From Verrucomicrobiota bacterium (GTDB lineage: Bacteria > Verrucomicrobiota > Verrucomicrobiia > Verrucomicrobiales > DEV007), in contig PKCI01000162.1 of NCBI GenBank assembly GCA_002862135.1, positions 1 through 40,170 on the forward strand: a stretch of 40,170 bases of DNA. Reading direction: 5' to 3'. Numbering within the stretch: position 1 is the first letter of the stretch; every line of letters begins with the position of its first letter. The translations under genes were made by a program, and so were the position numbers. Under the pieces are notes generated by a model. It had not been told where the DNA came from and searched no databases. It worked only from the letters and a program-made list of their open reading frames with translations. Below, piece by piece: positions 7,664 through 16,371 of the stretch.

Positions 7664-9157
7664 ATGCGAAATCTCGCGTTGGTAGCCTGGGGACTGAGTG
7701 TTTTAGCGGTCGGGGGCTGGCTGCGTTTCTCGGATCTTGAGCGCCAGCCCTTTCACGCTGACGAGGCTGCCACGGGCGCGCAGTCTCTCGCTGATCGACT
7801 CGAAGGAAAAGGTTACGAGTTTGATCCTTCCCATCGGCATGGCCCACTTCTGACTGTAATCGCCGAATCCTGGTGTCGGGCCAAGGGTGAAACCAGTTGG
7901 GAAGCTCTCAACGAGCGGACCCTCCGCGAGATTGTCGCTGTTTGCGGTTTGATGGCGGCGTTCGGATCGCTAGCGCTTGGATTGGGATGGATCCGGGCCC
8001 TTGTCGCGGCCAGCCTTGCGGCCACTTCTCCCTTACTGGTCTACTACTCTCGATTGTTCATTCACGAACCGGTCTTTCTCGTCTTTGCCATCCCGGCCCT
8101 GGCCGGAGCCATCTTCTTTTTGAAAGGGAGTCGTCTTTGGCTGGGGGCATCACTGTTCGGCATCGGCGTCGGCCTGATGGCTGCGACCCGCGAGACAGTG
8201 GTGATCAGTCTCATCGCCTGGACGGTTGCGGGTGTTCTCTGTCTCCTGCGGCAGGGCGAGCTTAAGGCAATCACCACGAAACTTTGGAAGCCGGTCTTGC
8301 TCGCGGCCGGTCTTGCCTTGGCCCTTATCTGCTGGTTCTACACCGAAGGGGGGAAGCAGCCCTCCGGATTCCTTGGTTTCTTCAAAACCTACTTCGACTA
8401 CGAGACGGGAGAGGGGCACGACAAAGCCTTCTACTACTACCTGCAACTGCTCGCCTGGCCGAAGCTTATTGTGGCCCGGTGGTGGACTGAGGGAGCGATT
8501 CTCCTGTTTGCCCTGTGCGTCTACCTGGATCGTTCTAAAACCGCGGTTGCCTCCCTCGGGCGGTTCCTTTTTGAAGCAGGTATAGTTCACTTGTTAGTGT
8601 TTTCGCTATTTTCATACAAGGTGCCCTGGCTGCCATCGCTGGCCTGGTTGCATGTCTGCTTTGCTGCCGGGGCGGGAGGCGCCACTCTGATTCAGAAGTT
8701 TTCCGGATGGGGGCGATGGGTCGTGGTGGCAGGATTGGTTGCGGTCACCGGTTGGCACGGTGTCCAGGCCCAGCGGGCTGCGATTCGTCTCGCGGCAGAC
8801 GGACGGAATCCCTACGCCTACGTACCGACGAGCCGCGATGTCACGGGGTTGGGCAAGTGGCTGAGTGAGGTGAAGGCGGTCGTGCCCGACACGGACAACC
8901 GACCGATTGCCGTGATCGGCGAAGAGTATTGGCCGTTGCCCTGGTATCTCCGGGGAGTCGGGGAAGCGGGCTACTGGGCCGCCTTGCCCGAAGGTGGCGC
9001 GGAGTTCCCCATTCTAATTATCATGCCAACGGCATACGAGGAGGTCTCGATATCGTTGCAGGAAACTCATACCTACATTCCCCGCGGGCTCCGCGACGAA
9101 TTCCCGGTGATGGTCGCGATTCGAAACGATATCTGGGAAGCCTACCAGGAACGATGA
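7664..9157 (+). CDS. polytopic glycosyltransferase-like protein, Agl23/TIGR03663 type
   Basis: A 497-residue membrane protein with many hydrophobic segments. After the first one comes 'RFSDLERQPFHADEA' with the Asp-Glu pair (33-34) typical of GT39/GT83-like (GT-C fold) lipid-linked sugar transferases, then 'YEFDPSHRHGPLL', the pattern of the TIGR03663 'flippase activity-associated protein Agl23' family. Alternating membrane segments run to about residue 380, followed by a soluble C-terminal part. It probably transfers a sugar from a polyprenyl-linked donor on the outer face of the inner membrane. It shares an ATGA overlap (9154-9157) with the following apbE-like gene. Acceptor and donor are unknown. 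Confidence 0.75.
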   Translation: MRNLALVAWGLSVLAVGGWLRFSDLERQPFHADEAATGAQSLADRLEGKGYEFDPSHRHGPLLTVIAESWCRAKGETSWEALNERTLREIVAVCGLMAAFGSLALGLGWIRALVAASLAATSPLLVYYSRLFIHEPVFLVFAIPALAGAIFFLKGSRLWLGASLFGIGVGLMAATRETVVISLIAWTVAGVLCLLRQGELKAITTKLWKPVLLAAGLALALICWFYTEGGKQPSGFLGFFKTYFDYETGEGHDKAFYYYLQLLAWPKLIVARWWTEGAILLFALCVYLDRSKTAVASLGRFLFEAGIVHLLVFSLFSYKVPWLPSLAWLHVCFAAGAGGATLIQKFSGWGRWVVVAGLVAVTGWHGVQAQRAAIRLAADGRNPYAYVPTSRDVTGLGKWLSEVKAVVPDTDNRPIAVIGEEYWPLPWYLRGVGEAGYWAALPEGGAEFPILIIMPTAYEEVSISLQETHTYIPRGLRDEFPVMVAIRNDIWEAYQER

Positions 9158-10011
9158 GCCAGTCCCCAAAAAATAAGCCGCCGCCGCTGCATTCCTTCGA
9201 CAGCCAAGGAATGAACACGCTCTTCACGATCCGAATTCATCACAAAGATGTCAAAGAGGCACGCAGAATGGCGGGGAACTGTTTTTGCCGGTTGGAGGAA
9301 ATCGAAGCGCAGCTCAGTCGCTATCGGATCGACAGCGACGTCACCCGGATCAATCAATTGAAAGCCGGTCAGTCCATGTTGCTGACCGACGTGACCTATC
9401 GCTGCCTGCAGCGTTCCGTCGAGGCCACGATAATGACGGCCGGACTCTTCGATGTGACACTGGGCGCCCAAACGTGGCGGACGGATGTCAGGACCGACGA
9501 GCGCCCCAAAGGCAAGCTCACCTTATCGCCCGACCGACCCGAGATTCTCTGCGAAGAGGCAGGTCGGGAAATCGATTTCGGAGGCATCGGGAAGGGGTTT
9601 GCTTTGGACGAAATGGCGGAACTGCTCCGCGACCTCGGAGTGAAATCCGCTTTATTGAGCTGCGGAGCCAGTACGCACCTCGCTGTCGGGGAGCGCTATT
9701 GGCCCATGGCTCTTCGCGGTGATAAAGAAACCTTCAAAATTGATCTGAACAGGCAGGCCCTCAGCGCCAGTGGAATTGGCGAGCAGGGAGCCCATGTGGT
9801 GCATCCCGATACTGGGGCGCCACCTGACTACAGTTTCCAGCGTGTCTGGGTCGTGGCACCTTCGGCCGGGATCTGCGATGCTCTTTCCACCGCTTGCCTC
9901 ATCATGGATGAAGAGGAAGTGGCCGAATTTGCGAAAGCGACCGCAGAAGAGGGAATTTCCATTAACATTGAAAGCGCCCTTGATCACGCTATTCGCAATG
10001 TGACACCATAG
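9154..10011 (+). CDS. apbE: ApbE-family FAD:protein FMN transferase-like protein
   Basis: A 285-residue protein started at ATG 9154, which overlaps the upstream stop by four bases. The open frame extends further upstream but only as a shadow of the glycosyltransferase. ApbE features: 'MNTLFTIRI' near the N-terminus, 'LEEIEAQLSRYRIDSDVTRIN' split around residues 48-66, 'DFGGIGKGFALD' (141-152), 'HPDTG.P' (217-223) and 'DALSTA' (242-247) with the metal-binding Asp and Thr. The usual GGD/GGN-like loop reads SCGAS at 169-173. No signal peptide or lipobox is visible, unlike many ApbE proteins. Family role: covalent FMN attachment to a Thr/Ser of redox proteins such as NqrB/C or RnfG. No partner is nearby. 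Confidence 0.82.
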   Translation: MSQSPKNKPPPLHSFDSQGMNTLFTIRIHHKDVKEARRMAGNCFCRLEEIEAQLSRYRIDSDVTRINQLKAGQSMLLTDVTYRCLQRSVEATIMTAGLFDVTLGAQTWRTDVRTDERPKGKLTLSPDRPEILCEEAGREIDFGGIGKGFALDEMAELLRDLGVKSALLSCGASTHLAVGERYWPMALRGDKETFKIDLNRQALSASGIGEQGAHVVHPDTGAPPDYSFQRVWVVAPSAGICDALSTACLIMDEEEVAEFAKATAEEGISINIESALDHAIRNVTP

Positions 10012-10031
10012 ACCGACAGTCTCCGCCCAAA

Positions 10032-10049
10032 GATCGAACAATGTCGATC
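10032..10049. repeat. small perfect inverted repeat upstream of an oxidoreductase gene
   Basis: GATCGA (10032-10037) and TCGATC (10044-10049) flank a six-base loop in the 61-base gap between the apbE-like gene and the oxidoreductase gene at 10073. It could be a weak hairpin or an operator half-site pair. Confidence 0.3.
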
Positions 10050-10072
10050 ACGCCATTTCTAAACAAACTCAT

Positions 10073-11566
10073 ATGACAGCGAAATCCAAGACCTCCAACG
10101 TCTCCAGACGTAAATTCATCTCTGCCAGTGCGGCTGCTGGAGCGGGCATTCTCGGGGCACCTGCTGTCCTGAACGCTCAAAACAAGGGCGATAAGCTTCG
10201 CGTCGCCTTTATCGGCGTCGGCGGCATCAACAAGCGCCACATTACCGACACTGCCGCTCACGGCGACATTTGCACCGCCTACTGCGACGTGGATACCAAT
10301 CGCTGGGACAACATCCCGAACACCATCGCGAACCTGCAGAAGGAAGGAAATTCTGAGCTCGCCAAGCACTGGAAGGGCGCCAAAGGCTACCAGGACTACC
10401 GCGAGATGTTCGAGAAAGAGGCTGACAATTTTGATGCCGTCATGATCGGCACACCGGATCACTCTCACTATCCCGCGACGGTGCTGGCGATGAATGCCGG
10501 CAAGCATGTCTTCACTCAGAAACCGTTGACCCACACCGTGTGGGAAGCTCGCCAGCTCGCGGAAGCGACCGACAAGTATCAGCTTGCAACCCAGATGGGG
10601 AACCAGGGACACGCTAATGAAGGTAACCGCAGCATTGCCGCTTTTGTTCAGGGTGGTCACCTCGGCGACATCAAGGAAATCCACTGCTTCACCAACCGTC
10701 CAGTCTGGCCGCAGGGCACCGAGTTTCACCAAGGTGATAGCCCCGTTCCGGAGGGTTTCGATTGGCAGAACTGGCTGGGGCCGGCACCGGAGCGTCCTTT
10801 CACGGCTGAACCTGAGAACAAGCGCGGGGGTCCATACCATCCCTTCAACTGGCGTGGTATTCTCGATTTTGGCGGAGGTGCCCTCGCTGATATGGCCTGT
10901 CATACCATGGACTCAATCTTCATGGCGCTCGACCCGGGCTTTCCGACTCATGTGGAAGCGATTAACGTCGATACTCTGACTGATGACGCCTTCCCGAAAG
11001 GCTCGACTCTCAAATGGACGTTTGGACCGAAGGGCGATCGCCCCGGCTTTGAGGTTTACTGGTATGACGGGACTGACAACGAATACGTCGACAAAGATGG
11101 TAACAAACGTCGTCATCCTCGCCTTGAAGAACTGGCTGAGGGCGAAGAACTTCGTTCCTCCGGCAACATCTATGTCGGAACGAAGCACAAGCTGCTGGTC
11201 TCCGGTGACTATGGGGATTCCAGCAAGATTATTCCAGCAAGTGCTTACCGCGAGTTTGCCATGGCCCTGAAGGAGGAGACTGGTGATCACCGTCCGGCTC
11301 GTGTTTATGAGCCGTCTATTGGACACCACACTGAGTGGCGCGAAGCAGCAATGGGCAACTATGCCTACGACTACCCCGGTTCAAATTTCAGGTATGCCGG
11401 ACCGTTCACAGAGACGATCCAGTTGGGTAACATCTGTCTCCATCACCCCGGCGAGAGTCTGGCCTGGGATGGGCCGAACCTCCGCTTTTCTAACAACGAA
11501 GAAGCAAACAAACTGATCACAAAGCCCTACCGCGAAGGTTGGAACTTCGAGCTGGACAAGGCTTAA
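10073..11566 (+). CDS. Gfo/Idh/MocA family oxidoreductase, Tat-exported, QKP variant
   Basis: A 497-residue protein with a Tat motif (SRRKFISAS) and a hydrophobic Ala/Gly segment ending in VLNAQ. The NAD(P) loop is FIGVGGINKRH. The conserved lysine lies in 'GKHVFTQKPLTH', again Gln instead of Glu. The substrate-domain signature is 'LADMACHTMDSIF', with His and Asp placed as expected. The C-terminus has the family's 'NLRFSNNEEAN' and 'YREGW' ending. It is followed 20 bases later by the ankyrin lipoprotein gene, so the two are likely co-transcribed. Substrate unknown. Confidence 0.9.
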   Translation: MTAKSKTSNVSRRKFISASAAAGAGILGAPAVLNAQNKGDKLRVAFIGVGGINKRHITDTAAHGDICTAYCDVDTNRWDNIPNTIANLQKEGNSELAKHWKGAKGYQDYREMFEKEADNFDAVMIGTPDHSHYPATVLAMNAGKHVFTQKPLTHTVWEARQLAEATDKYQLATQMGNQGHANEGNRSIAAFVQGGHLGDIKEIHCFTNRPVWPQGTEFHQGDSPVPEGFDWQNWLGPAPERPFTAEPENKRGGPYHPFNWRGILDFGGGALADMACHTMDSIFMALDPGFPTHVEAINVDTLTDDAFPKGSTLKWTFGPKGDRPGFEVYWYDGTDNEYVDKDGNKRRHPRLEELAEGEELRSSGNIYVGTKHKLLVSGDYGDSSKIIPASAYREFAMALKEETGDHRPARVYEPSIGHHTEWREAAMGNYAYDYPGSNFRYAGPFTETIQLGNICLHHPGESLAWDGPNLRFSNNEEANKLITKPYREGWNFELDKA

Positions 11567-11586
11567 TCGCTGACTTGATCTCTGTC

Positions 11587-12291
11587 ATGAACCGTCGCTG
11601 CTTACCCTGGCTTTCCACGATAATTCTTGCTCTGTTCCTCGCCGCCTGCGCTGGGGAAACAGAGCAACCTAAGAAACCACAAGCTGCCGGCGGTGAAGCG
11701 AAGAAAGAAGCAGAAGCGTCGACTCCGAAGACCATCGAGGAGGCGATTGCACGCGGGAATATTGAGGCCGTGAAGGGTTTCATTGCCGCCGATCCCAATG
11801 CAGCGAGCACCGGGGCCCGCCCCGGTTCGCCGCCGTTGCACCAGGCGATCCTGCGCCAGAAATCAGATATTGCGCTCTTCCTGATCAGTTCGGGGGCAGA
11901 CGTCAATGCCGTTGACTCCAGTCAGCGCACCCCGTTGCATCTCTGCGTGGAGCGTGATTTGCCCGATCTCGTCGCGCCACTGGTTGATGCAGGGGCCAAA
12001 ACCGATGAGAAAGATCCGGCCGGCTGGACGCCGCTTCACCACACAGGTGCGAAAGATCGCATGGCTGTGGCCAAGGCGCTGCTTGAAAATGGGGCCGACG
12101 TCAACATTCGCAGCGAGCTTGGCGGAACCCCGCTTCACGAAGCTGCCGCTAGTGCGAGCGCCGAGCTTATCCAGATGCTGCTCGATGCCGGAGTAGATGC
12201 CTCGATCGTTGCCGACGGAGGCTCTGCCCTTGATATCGCCAAAGAGTTCAAAAACGAAGCGGCGATCCGGCTCTTGAAAACTTCCAAGTGA
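11587..12291 (+). CDS. ankyrin-repeat lipoprotein
   Basis: A 234-residue protein read from ATG 11587. This start puts a short basic N-terminus and a hydrophobic stretch directly before a lipobox (FLAAC, Cys21). The frame is open further upstream, but there it overlaps the oxidoreductase gene and would spoil the signal. After a Lys/Glu/Ala-rich linker come about five ankyrin repeats, seen as 'GSPPLHQAI', 'RTPLHLCVE', 'GWTPLHHTGAK', 'GTPLHEAAA' and a degenerate last one, with 'GADVNA/GADVNI' turns between them. Ankyrin repeats mediate protein-protein contact. As an envelope-anchored scaffold it may bind a periplasmic or surface partner, possibly the upstream oxidoreductase. Confidence 0.85.
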   Translation: MNRRCLPWLSTIILALFLAACAGETEQPKKPQAAGGEAKKEAEASTPKTIEEAIARGNIEAVKGFIAADPNAASTGARPGSPPLHQAILRQKSDIALFLISSGADVNAVDSSQRTPLHLCVERDLPDLVAPLVDAGAKTDEKDPAGWTPLHHTGAKDRMAVAKALLENGADVNIRSELGGTPLHEAAASASAELIQMLLDAGVDASIVADGGSALDIAKEFKNEAAIRLLKTSK

Positions 12292-12412
12292 AAGCGTTGC
12301 CGTTTCGCGGAAAAACTTTCAAGGAACCACCCAAAAGGCGCACACTTTTTTGCCTGATGACGGCATAAAAAACGCTAAACAACGACACCCTCCTGATCGA
12401 TCGTACACACTC

Positions 12413-14929
12413 ATGAAGCGGGTGGCTTTCATCTTTCTCGGATTGCTTTTCGCCGGCGATATCGCAGGGGGCGTCGAGTCGAGGGTTGATTTTAATCGGG
12501 ATATTCGGCCTATCCTTTCCGAGAACTGTCTCTACTGTCACGGGCAGGACGGAGCCAAGCGGGAGGCGGACCTGCGTCTCGATCAGCGGGCCGGTGCGCT
12601 CGAGGGCGAGGCATTTGTCCCGGGTGATCCTGAGGCAAGCGAAATAATCTATCGCATCCTGACGGATGATGAGAATGACCTCATGCCTCCGCCGGACTCT
12701 AACAGGATGCTCTCAGATAAAGAAAAAGAACTCATTCGGCAGTGGATTGCTGAAGGAGCAGAATATAGTGAGCATTGGGCATTTGTGAGTCCCGTTCGAC
12801 CAAAACTACCGTCAGTCAGCAAGATAGGATGGGTTAGAAACGAGATTGATCGATTTATCCTCGCCAAGCTCGAGGAAAAGGGGAGGGAGCCGTCTTCGGA
12901 GGCTGATTCCGCTACGTTAATCAAAAGGCTCTATGCCGATCTAGTAGGCCTCGCGCCTTCTCCGGAAGACGTTGATGCTTTTGTGGAGGACCGAAGCCCC
13001 AAAGCTTACGAAGAACTAGTCGATCGACTTCTCGCAAGCTCGCACTACGGAGAGCGTTTAGCGCTGCCATGGCTGGATGCAGCCCGTTACTCAGATTCTA
13101 ATGGATTTCAGCAAGATGGAGAGACCTGGCAATGGATGTGGCGGGACTGGGTTGTCAAAGCACTCAACGAAGATCTCCCCTTCGATGCGTTTACGATTTG
13201 GCAACTGGCTGGGGATCTGCTCCCAGATGCAACGAATGAGCAGAAGATTGCATCAGGATTTAATCGCAACCATCTCAGCAATGGAGAAGGGGGAGCCATT
13301 CCGGAAGAGCAGCGTTTTGTGGTTTTGTTTGACCGCGTCGATACAACGGCTACGACATGGCTCGGCCTAACCATGGCCTGTGCCCAGTGCCACGATCACA
13401 AATATGATCCCATCACGTTGGCAGATTACTATCGGTTTCTCGATGCCTTCAATCACGTTAAAGAAACAGGCCGGCCAGGGCGCCAGTCGGTTCGAATACG
13501 AGTGGCAGCCCCTTTTCTTGAATTGCCGACACAAGAAAACGAAAAAGTGATCGCCGAATGGAGTGCAAAAATCTCTGCTCAACGCAAAGTTGTTGATCCA
13601 ATCATCAAAGCGGAACGAGCGAAATGGGAACATGCCGTAAGAATTGACAACGATTCGCTCGATAAGAAGGTCAGGGATCTGCTCGCAAAAGAAAAACTAA
13701 CAGAAACCGAACAAAAGACTCTCAGTCAGCAACTGCTGACTCATTTCAATAAAGTGGAGCGACCAAAGCTCAATGGGAAGTTGCCCGAATTAAAGAAGCT
13801 TGACGAGTTCAATAGAAAACTGGCGGAATATAAAGGTGAGCACGTGCCACGCCCCATGGTGATGAATGACGACCAGAAACGTCAGACTCACATTCTGGAT
13901 CGGGGAGCTTATCTTAGTCCGTTGAAGCCGGTCTCTTTTGCGACGCCTTCATTTCTTCCTCCTCAGAGAGCGGGTGCACCTCGCAACCGATTGGGGTTGG
14001 CCCAATGGCTCGTTGAACCGGATCATCCCTTGACCGCCCGCGTCCAGGTGAACCGGATGTGGCAATATTTCTTTGGTGTAGGAATCGTCAAGACCTCTGA
14101 AGATCTCGGTGTGCAAAGTGAGTATCCTGAGCATTTGGAACTGCTGGATTGGCTCGCGACCGAGTTCGTAGAGCGGGGTTGGTCCATGAAAGCCATGCAC
14201 CGCCTTATCGTCATGAGTGCTGCTTACCGCCAGGACTCTCGCATGAACGACTGGCATCGAGAGCACGATCCTGAAAATCGTCTCGTATCTCGGGGATCCA
14301 GATTTCGCATGCCTTCGATGGTTCTGCGCGACTGGGCCCTGAGTTCCTCTCGGCTTATCAACTCTGAAATTGGTGGTAAGCCGGTCTATCCCTATCAACC
14401 GGAGAATCCATGGGAGACGCTGGCACAGGTAACCAAGGAACGCGACTTCAGCTACCCCACTTCCAAGGGAAAGGATCTTTACCGACGTTCGATTTACAGC
14501 TTTTGGCGGAGAACGGTAACACCGGCAAATATGTTTGATGCGTCAAGCCGGCAGGTTTGTCGTGTGACTGATACCCGCAATAATACGCCTCTTCACGCGC
14601 TTACGACCTTGAATGACCCAACGTGGGTAGAGGCGTCTCGTCTACTTGCAGCCCGCGTGATGGAGCGAGAGACGCAGAGTGTTGACCAATTGTCGCTCGC
14701 TTTCAAATCAGTAACAGGGAGAGTTCCATCGGAGGAGGAAATGCAACTTCTCAAAGGACTCTACGAGAAGCAGTTTTTTATCTACCAGAGCGACCTTGAA
14801 GCGGCAGAAGCATTTCTTGCTGTTGGGGAGACCCCAACTTATGGGTCACTTCCTTTACCAAGCCACGCCGCCATGGCGGCGACCTGCCTTGCAATTTTCA
14901 ACCTCGATGAATCCTTGACCCGACTGTGA
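12413..14929 (+). CDS. PSCyt1 / DUF1549 / DUF1553 secreted cytochrome-like protein
   Basis: An 838-residue protein started at ATG 12413, giving a clean signal peptide (residues 1 to about 22). A planctomycete-type cytochrome domain follows at once, with a c-type haem motif CLYCH at 39-43 in 'DIRPILSENCLYCHGQDG'. DUF1549 comes next (about 150-370, 'RFILAKLEEKG', 'LLASSHYGERLALPWLDAARYSDSNG'), then a charged, probably helical linker (about 390-500), and DUF1553 (about 540-800, 'RLGLAQWLVEPDHPLTARVQVNR'). This architecture is common in Planctomycetota and Verrucomicrobiota, next to DUF1501 genes, and often near sulfatases. Molecular function is not established. It is coupled to the DUF1501 gene by a four-base GTGA overlap. 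Confidence 0.88.
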   Translation: MKRVAFIFLGLLFAGDIAGGVESRVDFNRDIRPILSENCLYCHGQDGAKREADLRLDQRAGALEGEAFVPGDPEASEIIYRILTDDENDLMPPPDSNRMLSDKEKELIRQWIAEGAEYSEHWAFVSPVRPKLPSVSKIGWVRNEIDRFILAKLEEKGREPSSEADSATLIKRLYADLVGLAPSPEDVDAFVEDRSPKAYEELVDRLLASSHYGERLALPWLDAARYSDSNGFQQDGETWQWMWRDWVVKALNEDLPFDAFTIWQLAGDLLPDATNEQKIASGFNRNHLSNGEGGAIPEEQRFVVLFDRVDTTATTWLGLTMACAQCHDHKYDPITLADYYRFLDAFNHVKETGRPGRQSVRIRVAAPFLELPTQENEKVIAEWSAKISAQRKVVDPIIKAERAKWEHAVRIDNDSLDKKVRDLLAKEKLTETEQKTLSQQLLTHFNKVERPKLNGKLPELKKLDEFNRKLAEYKGEHVPRPMVMNDDQKRQTHILDRGAYLSPLKPVSFATPSFLPPQRAGAPRNRLGLAQWLVEPDHPLTARVQVNRMWQYFFGVGIVKTSEDLGVQSEYPEHLELLDWLATEFVERGWSMKAMHRLIVMSAAYRQDSRMNDWHREHDPENRLVSRGSRFRMPSMVLRDWALSSSRLINSEIGGKPVYPYQPENPWETLAQVTKERDFSYPTSKGKDLYRRSIYSFWRRTVTPANMFDASSRQVCRVTDTRNNTPLHALTTLNDPTWVEASRLLAARVMERETQSVDQLSLAFKSVTGRVPSEEEMQLLKGLYEKQFFIYQSDLEAAEAFLAVGETPTYGSLPLPSHAAMAATCLAIFNLDESLTRL

Positions 14930-16371
14930 GTGCTATGTTGCAGGATCTTATTAGGGAGAACGCCAAGCAGGTTACGAGGCGCCAGTTTTTTGGCAAAGCT
15001 TCAACCGGTGTGGGAACCGCGGCGCTGGCATCTTTGTTGGGTCAAAATATTAAGGCCGGAGTGAAGGCTCCAGACTTTGCGCCTAAGGCCAAACGGATTG
15101 TGTTGTTGTGGCAGGGCGGGGGGCCTTCTCATATCGATTTGTTTGATCACAAACCGACTCTGGCGAAACAACAGGGCGAAGACATTCCGGCCTCGGTCCG
15201 CGGTGACACGCGCCTGTCGACGATGTCATCCAATTACTCAAAGTTTCCCTGCATTCCGGCGATAAAGCCGTATGCGCGTTATGGGGAAAGTGGCATGGAG
15301 CTCAGTAGCATGATACCCTGCACCGGGGCAATTGCTGATGATATTTGCCTGGTGCGATCCTTGCATACCGAAGCAGTCAACCATGCGCCTGGAGTCACCT
15401 TCTTTTTAACCGGCGCTCAGATTCCTGGCCGTCCCAGCATGGGTTCATGGTTGACGTATGGCTTGGGCAGTGAAAGTGAAAATCTTCCCTCTTTTGTCGT
15501 GATGACATCCTCAGACGAAGGGCGCACCTGTGGGCAACTCTTCTTTGACCATTATTGGGGTAGCGGTTTTCTGCCCTCCCGCTATCAAGGGGTGCGCTTG
15601 CGCAGCGCGGGTGAGCCGGTGCCCTATTTGTCCAACCCTCCTGGGGTGAGTCGCGAAGCTCGGCGCACTTTGCTCGATGATCTTCGTCAGATGAATCAAA
15701 AGCATCTTGCAGACTACGGTGACCCCGAAACCGATACCCGTATCGCGCAATACGAGATGGCGTTTCGCATGCAGGCAAGCGTGCCGGAGCTGACCGATTT
15801 TTCAGGTGAGCACCCTAAGGTGATGGAGCGCTACGGTCCCAAGGTGCACCAGAAGGGAAGTTATGCGAATAACTGCCTCATCGCGCGACGTCTCCTCGAG
15901 CGGGGAACACGCTTCGTTCAGCTGATGCATTCCGGTTGGGATCAACATTCGAACCTCTACACTCAGCTAGAGGAACAGTGTCGCGATACGGATGCACCGA
16001 GTGCTGCCCTTGTTACGGATTTAAAGGAGCGCGGTTTGTTGGAAGATACATTGGTCATTTTCGCAGGGGAATTCGGCCGCACTCCTTTCGGTCAGAGTCG
16101 TCCCGGTCGCCCCAATGCCGGACGTGATCACTTTGGCCGCGCCTTCTCCTGGTGGATGGCCGGTGGAGGTGTCAAAGCTGGAACCACCTACGGGGCAACG
16201 GACGAATACGGTTGGAACATCACCGAGAATCCCATCCACGTGCACGACATGCAGGCGACCATCCTCCACCTCGCCGGGATCAATCACACCAAGCTGACCT
16301 ACCGCTATCAGGGCCGACAGTTCCGGCTCACCGATGTGCATGGACGCGTGCAGCACGGGATTTTGGCTTAG
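14926..16371 (+). CDS. DUF1501 family protein, Tat-exported (sulfatase-like fold)
   Basis: A 481-residue protein. The GTG start at 14926 overlaps the upstream stop (GTGA); an ATG at 14935 is an alternative and keeps the signal intact. A Tat motif TRRQFFGKAS is near residue 18. DUF1501 hallmarks are 'KRIVLLWQGGGPSHIDLFDHKP', 'GGRDHFG'-like 'NAGRDHFGRAFSWWMAGGG', 'IFAGEFGRTPFGQ' and 'GATDEYGW...IHVHDMQATILHLAGI'. These recall the alkaline phosphatase/sulfatase superfamily, with metal-binding Asp/His residues. It pairs with the PSCyt1/DUF1553 protein. The stop TAG at 16369-16371 is followed, in the same frame, by remnants of a sulfatase gene. Confidence 0.88.
   Translation: MSAMLQDLIRENAKQVTRRQFFGKASTGVGTAALASLLGQNIKAGVKAPDFAPKAKRIVLLWQGGGPSHIDLFDHKPTLAKQQGEDIPASVRGDTRLSTMSSNYSKFPCIPAIKPYARYGESGMELSSMIPCTGAIADDICLVRSLHTEAVNHAPGVTFFLTGAQIPGRPSMGSWLTYGLGSESENLPSFVVMTSSDEGRTCGQLFFDHYWGSGFLPSRYQGVRLRSAGEPVPYLSNPPGVSREARRTLLDDLRQMNQKHLADYGDPETDTRIAQYEMAFRMQASVPELTDFSGEHPKVMERYGPKVHQKGSYANNCLIARRLLERGTRFVQLMHSGWDQHSNLYTQLEEQCRDTDAPSAALVTDLKERGLLEDTLVIFAGEFGRTPFGQSRPGRPNAGRDHFGRAFSWWMAGGGVKAGTTYGATDEYGWNITENPIHVHDMQATILHLAGINHTKLTYRYQGRQFRLTDVHGRVQHGILA

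Noticed and set aside
6882-7847. A 321-codon open frame on the minus strand across the lipoprotein gene
   Set aside because: It lies opposite a coherent lipoprotein with lipobox and discoidin-like domain, and its own translation shows no domain, signal or family pattern. It is a by-product of codon bias.
8929-9153. N-terminal extension of the ApbE-like protein
   Set aside because: The extra 75 codons overlap the glycosyltransferase in another frame and match nothing in ApbE; ATG 9154 gives the coupled ATGA overlap and a normal length.
16369-16371. DUF1501-sulfatase fusion by stop-codon readthrough
   Set aside because: The frames do agree across TAG, but the sulfatase part lacks its active site and carries a second stop, so no functional chimera is expected.
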